From positions 1 through 45,702 of IMG/VR virus record IMGVR_UViG_3300020202_000025: 45,702 nucleotides of DNA. The stretch is one strand, 5' to 3'. A model generated the notes under the pieces. That model had not been told where the DNA came from and did not search any database. It saw only the letters and a list, made by a program, of their open reading frames with translations. The position numbers and the translations under genes are program-made. Shown here piece by piece: positions 8,681-16,969 of the stretch. Every line of letters starts with the position of its first letter. Position 1 is the first letter of the stretch. The stretch is from a virus.

Positions 8681-8700
8681 GGGGCGGCTTCGGTCGCCCC
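8681..8700 (+). other. Intergenic hairpin
   Basis: The stem GGGGCG/CGCCCC (8681-8686 with 8695-8700) encloses the loop GCTTCGGT. It has no T tract. It could slow polymerase or protect the 3' end of abundant capsid and decoration mRNA. Confidence 0.5.
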
Positions 8701-8770
8701 TTCCCTCGCCCCGCAGTGATGCGCGGCTTTCCCATGGGCGTTCCCGGCCCTTAATCGAAGGATTCTCATC

Positions 8771-9415
8771 ATGGCTGGCGAAACTGGTCAGACGACCTCT
8801 CGTCTTCTCAACCGACTTGCCTACGACATGGCCAACAAGGCGGGTGCTATCGGCACGGCCGCGACCGGGGACTATTTCCTGGTTGCTGACGTGTCGGATG
8901 ACTACGAAGTCAAGTACGCGGTAGGCACCGATGTTCTGGTTGCTGCCGGCGTCACGGCCTCCGCTGCCCAGATCAACGCGGTTGCCACCCCTGCATCCCG
9001 CTTCGTCAACGTGACGGATGCAGCGACCTACACCGTGCTTGCGGCTGACAGCGGCAAGATCCACATCATGCCTGACTTCACCTCGAGCTGCACACTAACG
9101 CTCCCGGCGGTCGCGGCTGGGCTGGAATACACATTCATCGGCAAGGCCGTCGCGGCCGACGCTCAGAACTGGGTCATCAAGTCCCCCAGCGCCACCAACT
9201 ACTTCATTGGCGGCGTTGCGTTCGCTGACACCGATGCGGGCGCGGGTGCCGATGAAATCCATGCCGGTGTGTGGTCCAACGGCTCGACCAACGACTTCCT
9301 GAATGTCGTCACCCCAGGCGCCGGCACGCGCATCCACGTGATCTGCGACGGCACCAACTGGATCGTCAACGGTCAGGTCTTCTCTGCCACTGTCCCGTCC
9401 TTCAGTGACACCTAA
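8771..9415 (+). CDS. Head decoration or head-fibre-like protein, copy 2
   Basis: It encodes 214 residues. Residues 1-70 form a separate N-terminal domain. Residues about 75-214 align by eye with the 140-residue protein at 8248, with shared DAQNWVIK, TNYFIGG and a closing ATVPSFSDT versus ATIPTFGDQ. The extra N-terminal domain could anchor it to the capsid. Its TAA overlaps the next ATG. Confidence 0.7.
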   Translation: MAGETGQTTSRLLNRLAYDMANKAGAIGTAATGDYFLVADVSDDYEVKYAVGTDVLVAAGVTASAAQINAVATPASRFVNVTDAATYTVLAADSGKIHIMPDFTSSCTLTLPAVAAGLEYTFIGKAVAADAQNWVIKSPSATNYFIGGVAFADTDAGAGADEIHAGVWSNGSTNDFLNVVTPGAGTRIHVICDGTNWIVNGQVFSATVPSFSDT

Positions 9416-9882
9416 TGGCTAGAGGCAAATACCAAAGGCGCGGGCAATCGTCCGCGCCTCCTTCCCCGCAAACTGGAGTTGAACCTGTGACGCAAGTCGC
9501 CCTCAACGAAATTTCTATCGAACCCGCAGCAACCACCGCTGCCATCGAAGCCAACAAGCCCAAGATGGTGCCGGTGAAGCTGCTTAGGAACTACCGCCCG
9601 CAAGAGGCGCTGGACCCCAACGACCAAGCGAAGAAAGCCCGCCTGCCGCCCGTCTATGAGGTTGTCGGCTATTGGAAGCCAGCAATCATAGTCAGGAACA
9701 AGCTGGGCAAGGAAGAAGAGCTGGAGCCCGCCAAGTTCATCGAGGCCGAGGTCGCCCCGCCTCCTCAGGCTGGTGTTGGCTTTGACAACAAGCTCTGGGC
9801 TGGGACGGTCGTCCGCTTCACCACCGAAGAAGCGAAGTACCTCCGCGCCAACGGGATCGGTGAAATTGAAATCGACTACTAA
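9415..9882 (+). CDS. Hypothetical structural-region protein
   Basis: The 155-residue protein starts in a TAATG overlap. The N-terminus is basic and Pro/Ser-rich (residues 1-25). A compact mixed domain carries a YEVVGYWKPAIIV strand pair and ends in acidic EIEIDY. It lies between decoration and adaptor genes. No family is recognised. Confidence 0.65.
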   Translation: MARGKYQRRGQSSAPPSPQTGVEPVTQVALNEISIEPAATTAAIEANKPKMVPVKLLRNYRPQEALDPNDQAKKARLPPVYEVVGYWKPAIIVRNKLGKEEELEPAKFIEAEVAPPPQAGVGFDNKLWAGTVVRFTTEEAKYLRANGIGEIEIDY

Positions 9883-10261
9883 GCTCACCGAAGCCGAGTG
9901 CCAGAATGTCACTTGGCAGGTGGTCGAAGTAACCGACACCTACCGGCGCTCTGTCGGTCACGGCACCCATCCCGTGTCCGGCGTACCCATTCAGGTCATG
10001 CGCACCGAGTTCCTGCAAGACGAGCCCATCCAGGCGCTCAACGCTGAGGAACGCCTGTCGCGTGACAGCAAGTCATGGTCAAGCGGGGCGGGTTCGGACA
10101 AGGGCGGCAACGTCCCTATGGTCCGGGTCGCCCGCACGCCGCTCAACAAGTTCTTTGCCGATCTCGCGCCGCGAATTCAGCAGGGCGACGAGGACTTCAC
10201 GCGCTGGTGGCTCAACCAGGAGCGCAACCAGCCGTTCAGAACGCGCTCCGGGAAGGTGTAG
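9860..10261 (+). CDS. Hypothetical structural-region protein
   Basis: It encodes 133 residues from a GTG at 9860 and overlaps the preceding gene by 23 bases in another frame. An upstream in-frame ATG at 9773 would overlap by 110 bases and translate a Ser/Lys-rich shadow, so it is not preferred. The C-terminal helix includes FTRWWLNQERNQPF. The ACG-rich region lies upstream of the adaptor gene. Function is unknown. Confidence 0.6.
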   Translation: MKLKSTTKLTEAECQNVTWQVVEVTDTYRRSVGHGTHPVSGVPIQVMRTEFLQDEPIQALNAEERLSRDSKSWSSGAGSDKGGNVPMVRVARTPLNKFFADLAPRIQQGDEDFTRWWLNQERNQPFRTRSGKV

Positions 10262-10264
10262 GCC

Positions 10265-10879
10265 ATGGCCCTAGATACCTACGCCAACCTCTCAACGGCC
10301 ATCGGTACGTGGGAGGACCGGACCTTCACGACTGCCGAGACGGATGAGTTCATCCTGCTTGCCGAGGCCAACGCCAACCGCAAGCTGGCCTCTGATTTCC
10401 GCCGCCGCACGACCGCCACCATCAATACCGACGCAACGGGCTTGGGTACGCTGCCAACCGGCTTTGTCGGACTCACCTCGCTCGTGCGTGACGTGCTCGG
10501 TTCGGTTCCGCTCAAGCAGGTGAGTTGGGACGCGCTGATCGAACGCAATCCCTACGAGACATCGGCGGATGCAACCGTGTTCGCCATTCGCGGCACCAGC
10601 CTACAAGTAGCCGAGATCACCGACGACAACTTCCTTGCCGTGTTCTCCGGCTCGGTCACGGCGCTGTCAGGGAGCAATACCACCAACTGGCTGCTGACGC
10701 TGGCGCCTGACTATTACCTGACCTACGGGCAAGCCTGCGCTGCGGCTAAGTTCAAGTCCTACCAGGAAGCCGCGATCCTCCGAGCTGCTGCCAACGACAT
10801 TCTCGATGAGATCGTCTCGCAGGGCAACGTGGCCGAGTACGGCAGCGCTGAAATGACCCTGGCGATGGTCACGCCGTAA
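10265..10879 (+). CDS. Head-tail adaptor protein (SU10 adaptor-like)
   Basis: The 204-residue protein begins with ALDTYANLSTAIGTW and a helical segment ending in NANRKLASDFR. This resembles the adaptor proteins that ring the portal in SU10- and P22-like podoviruses and receive the tail nozzle. It precedes the nozzle-type gene without a gap (TAA followed directly by ATG). The call rests on size, order and N-terminal resemblance. Confidence 0.7.
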   Translation: MALDTYANLSTAIGTWEDRTFTTAETDEFILLAEANANRKLASDFRRRTTATINTDATGLGTLPTGFVGLTSLVRDVLGSVPLKQVSWDALIERNPYETSADATVFAIRGTSLQVAEITDDNFLAVFSGSVTALSGSNTTNWLLTLAPDYYLTYGQACAAAKFKSYQEAAILRAAANDILDEIVSQGNVAEYGSAEMTLAMVTP

Positions 10880-12349
10880 ATGCAGTTCCCCTATGGAGTG
10901 CTCGCCCCGGACCAGACCGACCTGGCCCCCGGCCTCATGCTACAGGCAGACGGCGTGCAACCGCTGGCCGATGGCTTCGGGCCATACCCTGGCCTGTCGG
11001 TCGCTTCTACTGCCGTCGCGCTCAGCGGGGCACCCAGAGGGCTGTTCGGCTATCAGACGGCGGACGGTACATGGGCCATTGTCGCCTTCACCGCCTCGAC
11101 GGCTGAACTGAAGCTGTCCGATGATACCTGGAGTTCGATTGATAGCGGCCTGACCACCACGGCAGGCGACGACTGGTGCGCCGGCAGGTTTGGCACCAAG
11201 CTGCTTTACTCGAACACCACGCAAGGCATGCGCGCCTATGACGTTGAGGCGGGCGGCGCTGCCGCTGCGGTTGCCGCTGCCAAAGCGCCGCGCTGGTTCT
11301 TCGAATGCGGCAATCTGCTGTTCGGCCTTGACTGTCTCGATAATGCGGGGGCGAGGAACAACCGCCTCATCCGATCCTCTGCATTCTCCGATCATACCAA
11401 CTGGACAACCAAGGGCGCCGACTATCAGGCACTCGAAAGCGGCGGTGCGCTGATCTGGGGCGGCAAGCTATCCGATACCACGGCGCTGGTGCTGCAACAG
11501 CGTGCCGTGCGGCTCATCCAGGTTGGCAACGTGGGCAATGCGCTCTGGAGCATTCAATCCGTCTCGGAGGAGTTCGGCTCGGTTGGCGCCAAGGGCTGTG
11601 TCGCCTTCGATGGCACGGTGTTCTGGCTGGCGACAGACGGGTTCCGCAAGTTCACGCTTGGCGGGGGGATCGAGCGCATCGGCGCTGGGCTGATCGACCA
11701 ATGGTTTCTGGACCGCGTTGACCAGTCCGACATGTCGCTGACGCAGGGTTCTATCGACCCGTTCCGCAAAAACGTCATGTGGCGCTGGAAGCGTGCGGCC
11801 AACTCGTCCACGTCCATCTTCGAAGACATCATCGGCTACAACTGGCAGTTCAAGAAGTGGTTCACCCTGACACTGCAAACCACCTATCTCGGCTTTTCTG
11901 CCCAGACCGCCGCGACATGGGACGCCTACGACGCAGCGGCCACATGGGACAGCTTGGGCGATCACGTCATTTGGGACAGCCGTCTGTTGCAAGGTGGGCA
12001 GCCGATTTTCGGGGCGATGAACTCCATATTCAAGTTCGGCTATTTCACGGGCGGCAACATGGCGGCCACACTGGAAACAGCGATCAACCCCAGCCCTGTT
12101 TCAACGCTCATCGCCTTTGCCCGCCCGGAAGACGACAGCCCGGACGGAACGCTGGAACTCGGCATCCGCGATGCACTGGACGATGACACCACATGGAAGA
12201 CTGGTGTCGCCAAACAGACCAGCGGTCGCGCTCCGCTGCGGGGCAGGGGCAAGTACATCGCATTCCGTCGCAACATCACCGCATCGTCGTCATGGACACT
12301 CGCCAAAGGCGTTGACAACGTGCAGGCATCAGGAGGTGGCCCAAGATGA
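10880..12349 (+). CDS. Tail nozzle / DNA stabilisation protein
   Basis: It encodes 489 residues. The sequence is a series of beta-hairpin repeats with Trp/Gly turns (WAIVAF, WDAYDAAATWDSLGD) consistent with a propeller. It follows the adaptor, as in podoviruses where this protein (P22 gp10 or T7 gp12 role) closes the portal and forms the tail tube. An N-terminal PDQTDLAPG strand and a large central beta region fit that family. It overlaps the next gene by 4 bp. Confidence 0.72.
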   Translation: MQFPYGVLAPDQTDLAPGLMLQADGVQPLADGFGPYPGLSVASTAVALSGAPRGLFGYQTADGTWAIVAFTASTAELKLSDDTWSSIDSGLTTTAGDDWCAGRFGTKLLYSNTTQGMRAYDVEAGGAAAAVAAAKAPRWFFECGNLLFGLDCLDNAGARNNRLIRSSAFSDHTNWTTKGADYQALESGGALIWGGKLSDTTALVLQQRAVRLIQVGNVGNALWSIQSVSEEFGSVGAKGCVAFDGTVFWLATDGFRKFTLGGGIERIGAGLIDQWFLDRVDQSDMSLTQGSIDPFRKNVMWRWKRAANSSTSIFEDIIGYNWQFKKWFTLTLQTTYLGFSAQTAATWDAYDAAATWDSLGDHVIWDSRLLQGGQPIFGAMNSIFKFGYFTGGNMAATLETAINPSPVSTLIAFARPEDDSPDGTLELGIRDALDDDTTWKTGVAKQTSGRAPLRGRGKYIAFRRNITASSSWTLAKGVDNVQASGGGPR

Positions 12350-12678
12350 CCGCTCCCGCCTTCCAGGCCGGTATTGTCACAGAGGACGGCACCCTTACCG
12401 GCAATACCGCCACCGTTGTTTTCACGGCCACGGGCGCGACCTACATCCGCGTGATCACTGCGACCGACAATGCGGCGGGTGGCCCTACGGTCACGGTCGA
12501 TAAGTACGATGGGACCAGCGCCTATGTCATGCGCCGCGCGGCTGCGGTCCCGCTGACGCTCGATACGCCGTTTCTGCTTCCTGTCGGCTGGAAGATCCGG
12601 CTGACCTCCAGCAACGCGTCGGGGTTGATCGACTGGTCCATTACCTACGATCCGCCGGCAGCGGCACGCATTCGGTAA
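12346..12678 (+). CDS. Hypothetical small beta-rich protein
   Basis: The 110-residue protein starts in an ATGA overlap with the nozzle gene. Alternating Thr/Val/Ile strands and no helices suggest a small virion protein, perhaps a tail or nozzle accessory. No family is recognised. Confidence 0.6.
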   Translation: MTAPAFQAGIVTEDGTLTGNTATVVFTATGATYIRVITATDNAAGGPTVTVDKYDGTSAYVMRRAAAVPLTLDTPFLLPVGWKIRLTSSNASGLIDWSITYDPPAAARIR

Positions 12679-12978
12679 GTGGAATACGTCACCTTCTGGC
12701 TTCGCCTGCCATATGCGGCGGGGCTGGTCACGCTCCAAATCTTTGACGAGGCCGACTGCCGGGTTTGCGGCATCTACCGCATTGAGGGCCGTGTCGCCCT
12801 TCGGCCCAAGGCATGGCTCGCGGCCATCCGCAGCGAGATACAGACAATCGAACGCATCGCCAAAGATGCCGGGTGCCACGAGCTGCGCGTCTCCGGTCGA
12901 GATTGGAGGCGCGTTCTGACTGACTACGAACCGATGGTCGGCAACGAGCCGAACCTGATACGCAAAAGGTTACTCTGA
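12679..12978 (+). CDS. Hypothetical protein, possibly internal virion protein A-like
   Basis: It encodes 99 residues from a GTG directly after the preceding stop. The C-terminus SGRDWRRVLTDYEP is reminiscent of the GNAT-like small internal proteins found before ejection-protein genes in T7-like phages, but the acetyl-CoA loop is not obvious. The stop overlaps the next ATG. The call is tentative. Confidence 0.6.
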   Translation: MEYVTFWLRLPYAAGLVTLQIFDEADCRVCGIYRIEGRVALRPKAWLAAIRSEIQTIERIAKDAGCHELRVSGRDWRRVLTDYEPMVGNEPNLIRKRLL

Positions 12979-13781
12979 TGGGCGGTTCCGTCGAAACTTC
13001 CTCCAGCTCGTCCACATCGGCTAACCCGCATGTGCAGCCGACTGTTTCCAAGCTGATGCAGGGCTTGCAGGGGCAATACGATTCTGGCGTCAAGGTGTTC
13101 AACAAGTCGCTTTATCCCGGCGTTGGCACAGGCACGCAGAACGCTTGGTCGCGGGGGGCCAGCAACGCCAACAGCCTCTTGGCCGGGGGAGGGTTCAATG
13201 CGCCTCAGTCGGGGGCCATGTCCACACTGGGCGGGGTAAGAAGCGGCTATGCCGGGCTTTCCAATGCCTATGCGCAGGACGCGCCCGGCTATCAGACCAT
13301 GCGCCAAAACCTGATGGACGACGCGGTGAAGAATGTGGGGGCGGGCTTCAATGCATCTGGTCGCTTCGGCGGCGGCAGCTACATCGATAGCGCCACAGAG
13401 AGCGCCGTGAATGCCATAGCACCGCTCGATTACCAGAACTTCCAGAACAACGTGAACAACCAATATCGTTCGCTCGACTCGCAGGCGGGCATCGCCAGCA
13501 GCCTGTTCGGCATGGGCCAGCAGGGGATTGCCAACCGCGCGGGTGCTATCGGGGCCTTGGGCGGGATTGGCGCTTCTCAGGATGCTGACGCTCTGGCGCG
13601 TCGTCAGGCAGAGAACGACCTGCACCGTCGCCAGAACGACGCTGGTTGGGACACCCTGTCCCGTGCCAGCTCCATCCTGAGCGGCACAGCGGGGGCAGGC
13701 GGCACCAACACCTCGCAGCAGGTGCCTTGGTGGGCAATGGCGGCTGGCTTGGGCTCCACCCTCGCCGGCGGCTTTATGTAG
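12978..13781 (+). CDS. Putative DNA-ejection / internal virion protein
   Basis: The 267-residue protein is rich in Gly, Ala, Ser, Asn and Gln. It has a Ser-rich start (residues 3-16), long low-complexity helices (about 100-230) and a hydrophobic C-terminal segment (WWAMAAGLGSTLAGGF). This resembles podovirus ejection proteins that leave the capsid with the DNA and insert into membranes. It is the first of three such genes in series. Confidence 0.62.
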   Translation: MGGSVETSSSSSTSANPHVQPTVSKLMQGLQGQYDSGVKVFNKSLYPGVGTGTQNAWSRGASNANSLLAGGGFNAPQSGAMSTLGGVRSGYAGLSNAYAQDAPGYQTMRQNLMDDAVKNVGAGFNASGRFGGGSYIDSATESAVNAIAPLDYQNFQNNVNNQYRSLDSQAGIASSLFGMGQQGIANRAGAIGALGGIGASQDADALARRQAENDLHRRQNDAGWDTLSRASSILSGTAGAGGTNTSQQVPWWAMAAGLGSTLAGGFM

Positions 13782-13790
13782 GGGGCGGCG

Positions 13791-14750
13791 ATGGTCGGTA
13801 TAGCCAAAACACTCGGCTGGGACGGGGTAGATTCCTGGCTCAGTCCGCGCCGCAATATGCTGCTTGGTCTCGGCGCCGACCTCATGTCTGGAAATCCAGG
13901 CGGCGGCAGGGCGATGCTCGGCAGGCAGGCTGACGACGCTTACGCCACCCAGCAGAAGGCCGAGGCAGAGCGCGTTGCCCAGATCAACCAGACTACCGAA
14001 TGGTTGCGCCAGAACTATCCGCAGTTTGCCGGGCTTCCTCCTGCCGAGGGATTCAAGGCCGCTATGGAGATCATGGGGCAGAAGCCAGTGACACCCGACC
14101 CGTTCACGCTTGGCCCCGGCCAAACGCGGTTCGCCGCTGATGGCACCGAGCTGGCCTCGATACCAGCCGAAGCCCCGAAGCCGCCCGCCGCCCCAAGCGG
14201 CTACCGTTACAAGCCGGATGGGCTTTCCCTTGAAGCCATCCCCGGCGGCAATGAAGACCCTGCGGTCAAGGCAGCTTCGAAGCCCCCGACCGAAGCGCAG
14301 CAGCGCGCCGCCTCCCTGGTTCATGTCGTGACGCCGGAACTCAAGGTTGTCGAGGAGAGTTGGGACCAGCTTGACAACTGGGAAAATCAGGCGATGGGCG
14401 GCAAGGTGCCGGGCACCGATTGGGCGCCACTTCAGGGCTTTACGTCGAGCGGCAATCAGCAGGCGCAGAACGCATTGAAGACGATCATCAGCAGCTATCT
14501 CTATGCAATTTCCGGCGCCACCGCGAACCCCGGCGAAGTAGCAAACAACATCGACATTCTGACACCGAAAATGGGCGACAAACCAGAAGTGGTTGCCGCC
14601 AAGAAAGCCCGCGTCCGCGCCATGGTTGAGGCCATCGCGATGCAGGCCAAGGGCGGCACGGCTCAGCCGGTCCCCGGCGTTGGGGGTGGCGGTGCTCCGG
14701 GCGGCGCTCGCACCACCTCAACCGGCGTCACCTACACTGTGGGGCAGTAA
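13791..14750 (+). CDS. Putative internal virion protein
   Basis: It encodes 319 residues. The N-terminal Gly-rich segment LGLGADLMSGNPGGG resembles phage internal proteins. A Gln-rich helix follows (about 45-75) and the centre and end are Pro/Ala/Gly-rich linkers. Shine-Dalgarno GGGGGCG lies just upstream. Its TAA overlaps the next ATG. Ejection function is inferred from neighbours. Confidence 0.6.
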   Translation: MVGIAKTLGWDGVDSWLSPRRNMLLGLGADLMSGNPGGGRAMLGRQADDAYATQQKAEAERVAQINQTTEWLRQNYPQFAGLPPAEGFKAAMEIMGQKPVTPDPFTLGPGQTRFAADGTELASIPAEAPKPPAAPSGYRYKPDGLSLEAIPGGNEDPAVKAASKPPTEAQQRAASLVHVVTPELKVVEESWDQLDNWENQAMGGKVPGTDWAPLQGFTSSGNQQAQNALKTIISSYLYAISGATANPGEVANNIDILTPKMGDKPEVVAAKKARVRAMVEAIAMQAKGGTAQPVPGVGGGGAPGGARTTSTGVTYTVGQ

Positions 14751-16405
14751 TGGCGAAGCTCACCATTAACGGCCAAACGGTCACGGTTGACGACAGCTTC
14801 TTATCGCTCTCTCCAGAGCAGCAGGATGCCACTGTTGACGAGATCGCGGCGTCGATGGGCGCTAGTGGCACGCCGGGTGAGGTTGCCAGCCCATCGGCAG
14901 CCTACGAAGACGCGCTGGCCGGAGGCTCTGCGGCTTCCCAGCGCTTGCAGGGTGGCCCCGGCGTGCGCCAGCAAGACCTATTGGGTGACTTCCTAGGGTC
15001 AACAGCGGCCACCATCTCTGGCGGCGTCAACAGCATCCCAGTGTTGGGGCCGCTGGCGCAGCGAGCCACGGACAATCTACTTGGGCTTGGCTCGGTCCTA
15101 ACGGGCGGCGACTATGACGCCCCGCAGCAGCGCCGCGAGGAACTGATAGATCGCCATCCAGTCGCTTATGGCGCTGGCAACGTTGCGGGGTCGCTTGCGA
15201 CATTTGGGGCCGGTGCTGCGACCAAACTTGGTGCGGAGGCGCTTGGCGTAACCGGCCCTGTCTGGAAACAAGCGGTCAATTCCGGCGCATCCATGCTCGG
15301 GCTGGGCACCGCAGACAACATGGCCCGAGGGCAGGCCCCTATGGAAGCACTCCAGAACGCCGCCAGCCCCGCCGCCGTGGCGAGCGTCATTCCGTTCGTC
15401 GGACAAGGCGTCAAGGCACTGGGTGGGGCAATTGCCAAGGGGGCAACCAGTGGCGCCCAGCGCAAACTCACCGATGCTGCCATAGCCGGCGCACCTCCTT
15501 CTGGCGACCTGCGTTCGGCGGCTTCGGCTCTCTTTAAGTCGAGCAGGGCATCCGGCGTCGGCATCAAGGCTGATGTGTTCGGCAACTTCGCCCGCGACCT
15601 CGCTCGCAAGGCGAAAGAAGCCGACATTGACCCCGACTTGGATGGCGAAGCATTCAAGGCGTTTGATCGACTGATTGCGCTTGCCCGCGAGGGCATCGAA
15701 AGCGGGCAGGGCGTCAGCCTGAGCCGTCTACACAACCTTCGGCAGATTGCGCAGGACGTTGTGGGGGAGGCAACCAAGGATCGCACCAAGCGCTTTGGCG
15801 GCCAGATAGTTGATGGGCTCGACGCGCTCATCCAGAACCTAAAACCAAACCAAATTCATCTGCCACCGAACAGGCTTGGCGGGAGCAATGACGCGGCCAA
15901 CGACTTGATGCAAGGCATCAGCACCTGGGCACAGGCCAAAAAGCTGGGCGTCATCGAGGAAGCCATTGCCAAAGCTGGGTTCCAGAAATCCGGGGTTGAG
16001 AATGGATTGCGCCTTCAATTCCTAAGCATCCTTCGCGACCCCAAGAAGCGCGCGATTTTCACCAAGGCTGAATTGCAGGCCATTGAGCAGGTAGCGAAGG
16101 GCACGACGATCAGCAACATTACCACGCTGTTGGGCAAGTTCGGCTTTGGCACCAGCAATGGTGGCAATATGGTTGGCGGCTCAATAGGCGCGCTGCTGTT
16201 CGGCGTCCCTGGCGTGCTGGCAGCAACTGGGGCTCGGCAGCTCAGTGAGCGAATGGCCGTTAAGGGAGCAGATCGTGCGGCGAAAGTCGTTGGTTCGCAA
16301 AGCCCAATACCGCAAGCCGCTCTGGCTCCAAACCTGCTGGCACCGTTCGTTCGCCCACTGGAAATTGGCGGAAGGGCGCTGGCCTTTAACCCAGGTGGCC
16401 GTTGA
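14750..16405 (+). CDS. Large putative DNA-ejection / internal virion protein
   Basis: The 551-residue protein opens with a small ubiquitin-like beta region (residues 1-35). Several Ala/Gly-rich hydrophobic helices follow near 85-115, 150-175, 205-230 and 480-505, which could insert in a membrane or form a channel. The region 265-340 is charged and helical. Size and order fit the largest ejection protein of a podovirus. Its last 20 bases overlap the convergent minus-strand gene at 16386. Confidence 0.65.
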   Translation: MAKLTINGQTVTVDDSFLSLSPEQQDATVDEIAASMGASGTPGEVASPSAAYEDALAGGSAASQRLQGGPGVRQQDLLGDFLGSTAATISGGVNSIPVLGPLAQRATDNLLGLGSVLTGGDYDAPQQRREELIDRHPVAYGAGNVAGSLATFGAGAATKLGAEALGVTGPVWKQAVNSGASMLGLGTADNMARGQAPMEALQNAASPAAVASVIPFVGQGVKALGGAIAKGATSGAQRKLTDAAIAGAPPSGDLRSAASALFKSSRASGVGIKADVFGNFARDLARKAKEADIDPDLDGEAFKAFDRLIALAREGIESGQGVSLSRLHNLRQIAQDVVGEATKDRTKRFGGQIVDGLDALIQNLKPNQIHLPPNRLGGSNDAANDLMQGISTWAQAKKLGVIEEAIAKAGFQKSGVENGLRLQFLSILRDPKKRAIFTKAELQAIEQVAKGTTISNITTLLGKFGFGTSNGGNMVGGSIGALLFGVPGVLAATGARQLSERMAVKGADRAAKVVGSQSPIPQAALAPNLLAPFVRPLEIGGRALAFNPGGR

Positions 16406-16607
16406 GCCACAACCCAAGTGTCCACGCGCCGGCTAGACCGATAATGGAAAACCACCATCCCCAGCCGCGCCCGGCAATCTGCCAGTCTTTCACCGGAAGG
16501 TCTTTGATAGCCGTCTTGCTGTCATAGGGGTTGGGGCCGTCTTCGTCGGGCAATCGGACGTGAATCTTGTGAAGGTTCTTCGGGTCGAACAGCTTAGGCT
16601 GGCTCAT
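16386..16607 (-). CDS. Tail-anchored small membrane protein (moron cassette)
   Basis: It encodes 73 residues on the strand opposite to the late genes. Residues 1-50 are soluble and charged. Residues about 51-72 form one C-terminal hydrophobic helix rich in Trp and Leu. I chose the ATG at 16607 because it overlaps the 3' end of the secreted-protein gene, which gives translational coupling. An in-frame ATG at 16628 is possible. It converges on and overlaps the ejection-protein gene by 20 bp. Function is unknown. Placement suggests lysogenic conversion. Confidence 0.6.
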   Translation of the reverse strand: MSQPKLFDPKNLHKIHVRLPDEDGPNPYDSKTAIKDLPVKDWQIAGRGWGWWFSIIGLAGAWTLGLWLNGHLG

Positions 16608-16908
16608 AGCACCGCCGATACCAAACATGGTCCTGGAACACGAGCAACTCGGGCTCTACGCCCCCGTAGTCCTTGCTGGCGAATGAGAACGGGCCACCGT
16701 AACCAGAGGCGCAGACTATCTCGTGACCGTTCTCGTCACCAAGGTTGACGCCGCACAATTCGGCCGGCGCGCCGCTGATCTCGACCCGCGCCAAGTCACC
16801 GTCAAGAAAATGAATCTGGCCCAGGTCAAAGCCTGAGACGTAGTCGCAATCGTCGGCAAGTGCCGGTGATGCGAAAGCGACAAAAAGCGCAACCCATACA
16901 GTTCGCAT
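16594..16908 (-). CDS. Secreted/periplasmic small protein (moron cassette)
   Basis: This gene encodes 104 residues with a textbook signal peptide: MRT, then a hydrophobic core to about residue 17, and a likely cut at SPALA/DD. The mature part is about 85 residues, acidic, with four cysteines that could form two disulfides in the periplasm. It lies on the opposite strand within the late block and is coupled to the membrane-protein gene. A longer in-frame reading upstream of residue 1 has no signal-like start. No family is recognised. Confidence 0.65.
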   Translation of the reverse strand: MRTVWVALFVAFASPALADDCDYVSGFDLGQIHFLDGDLARVEISGAPAELCGVNLGDENGHEIVCASGYGGPFSFASKDYGGVEPELLVFQDHVWYRRCYEPA

Positions 16909-16930
16909 CCAACACAGATAATTCTCCGCC

Positions 16931-16960
16931 GCCCCGTCCGCAAGATGGGGCTTTTCTTTT
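16931..16960 (+). terminator. Rho-independent terminator upstream of the M15-like gene
   Basis: The stem GCCCC/GGGGC (16931-16935 with 16947-16951) is followed by TTTTCTTTT (16952-16960). It would stop plus-strand transcription between the moron cassette and the gene at 16970. It also occupies the 5' region of the minus-strand cassette, where I see only weak promoter boxes. Confidence 0.65.
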
Positions 16961-16969
16961 GAGGTAGCG

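Noticed and set aside
12924-14324. 466-codon minus-strand open frame across the ejection protein genes
   Set aside because: It mirrors well-supported plus-strand genes, is rich in Arg, Gly, His and Ala in shadow style, and has no ribosome site or family motif.
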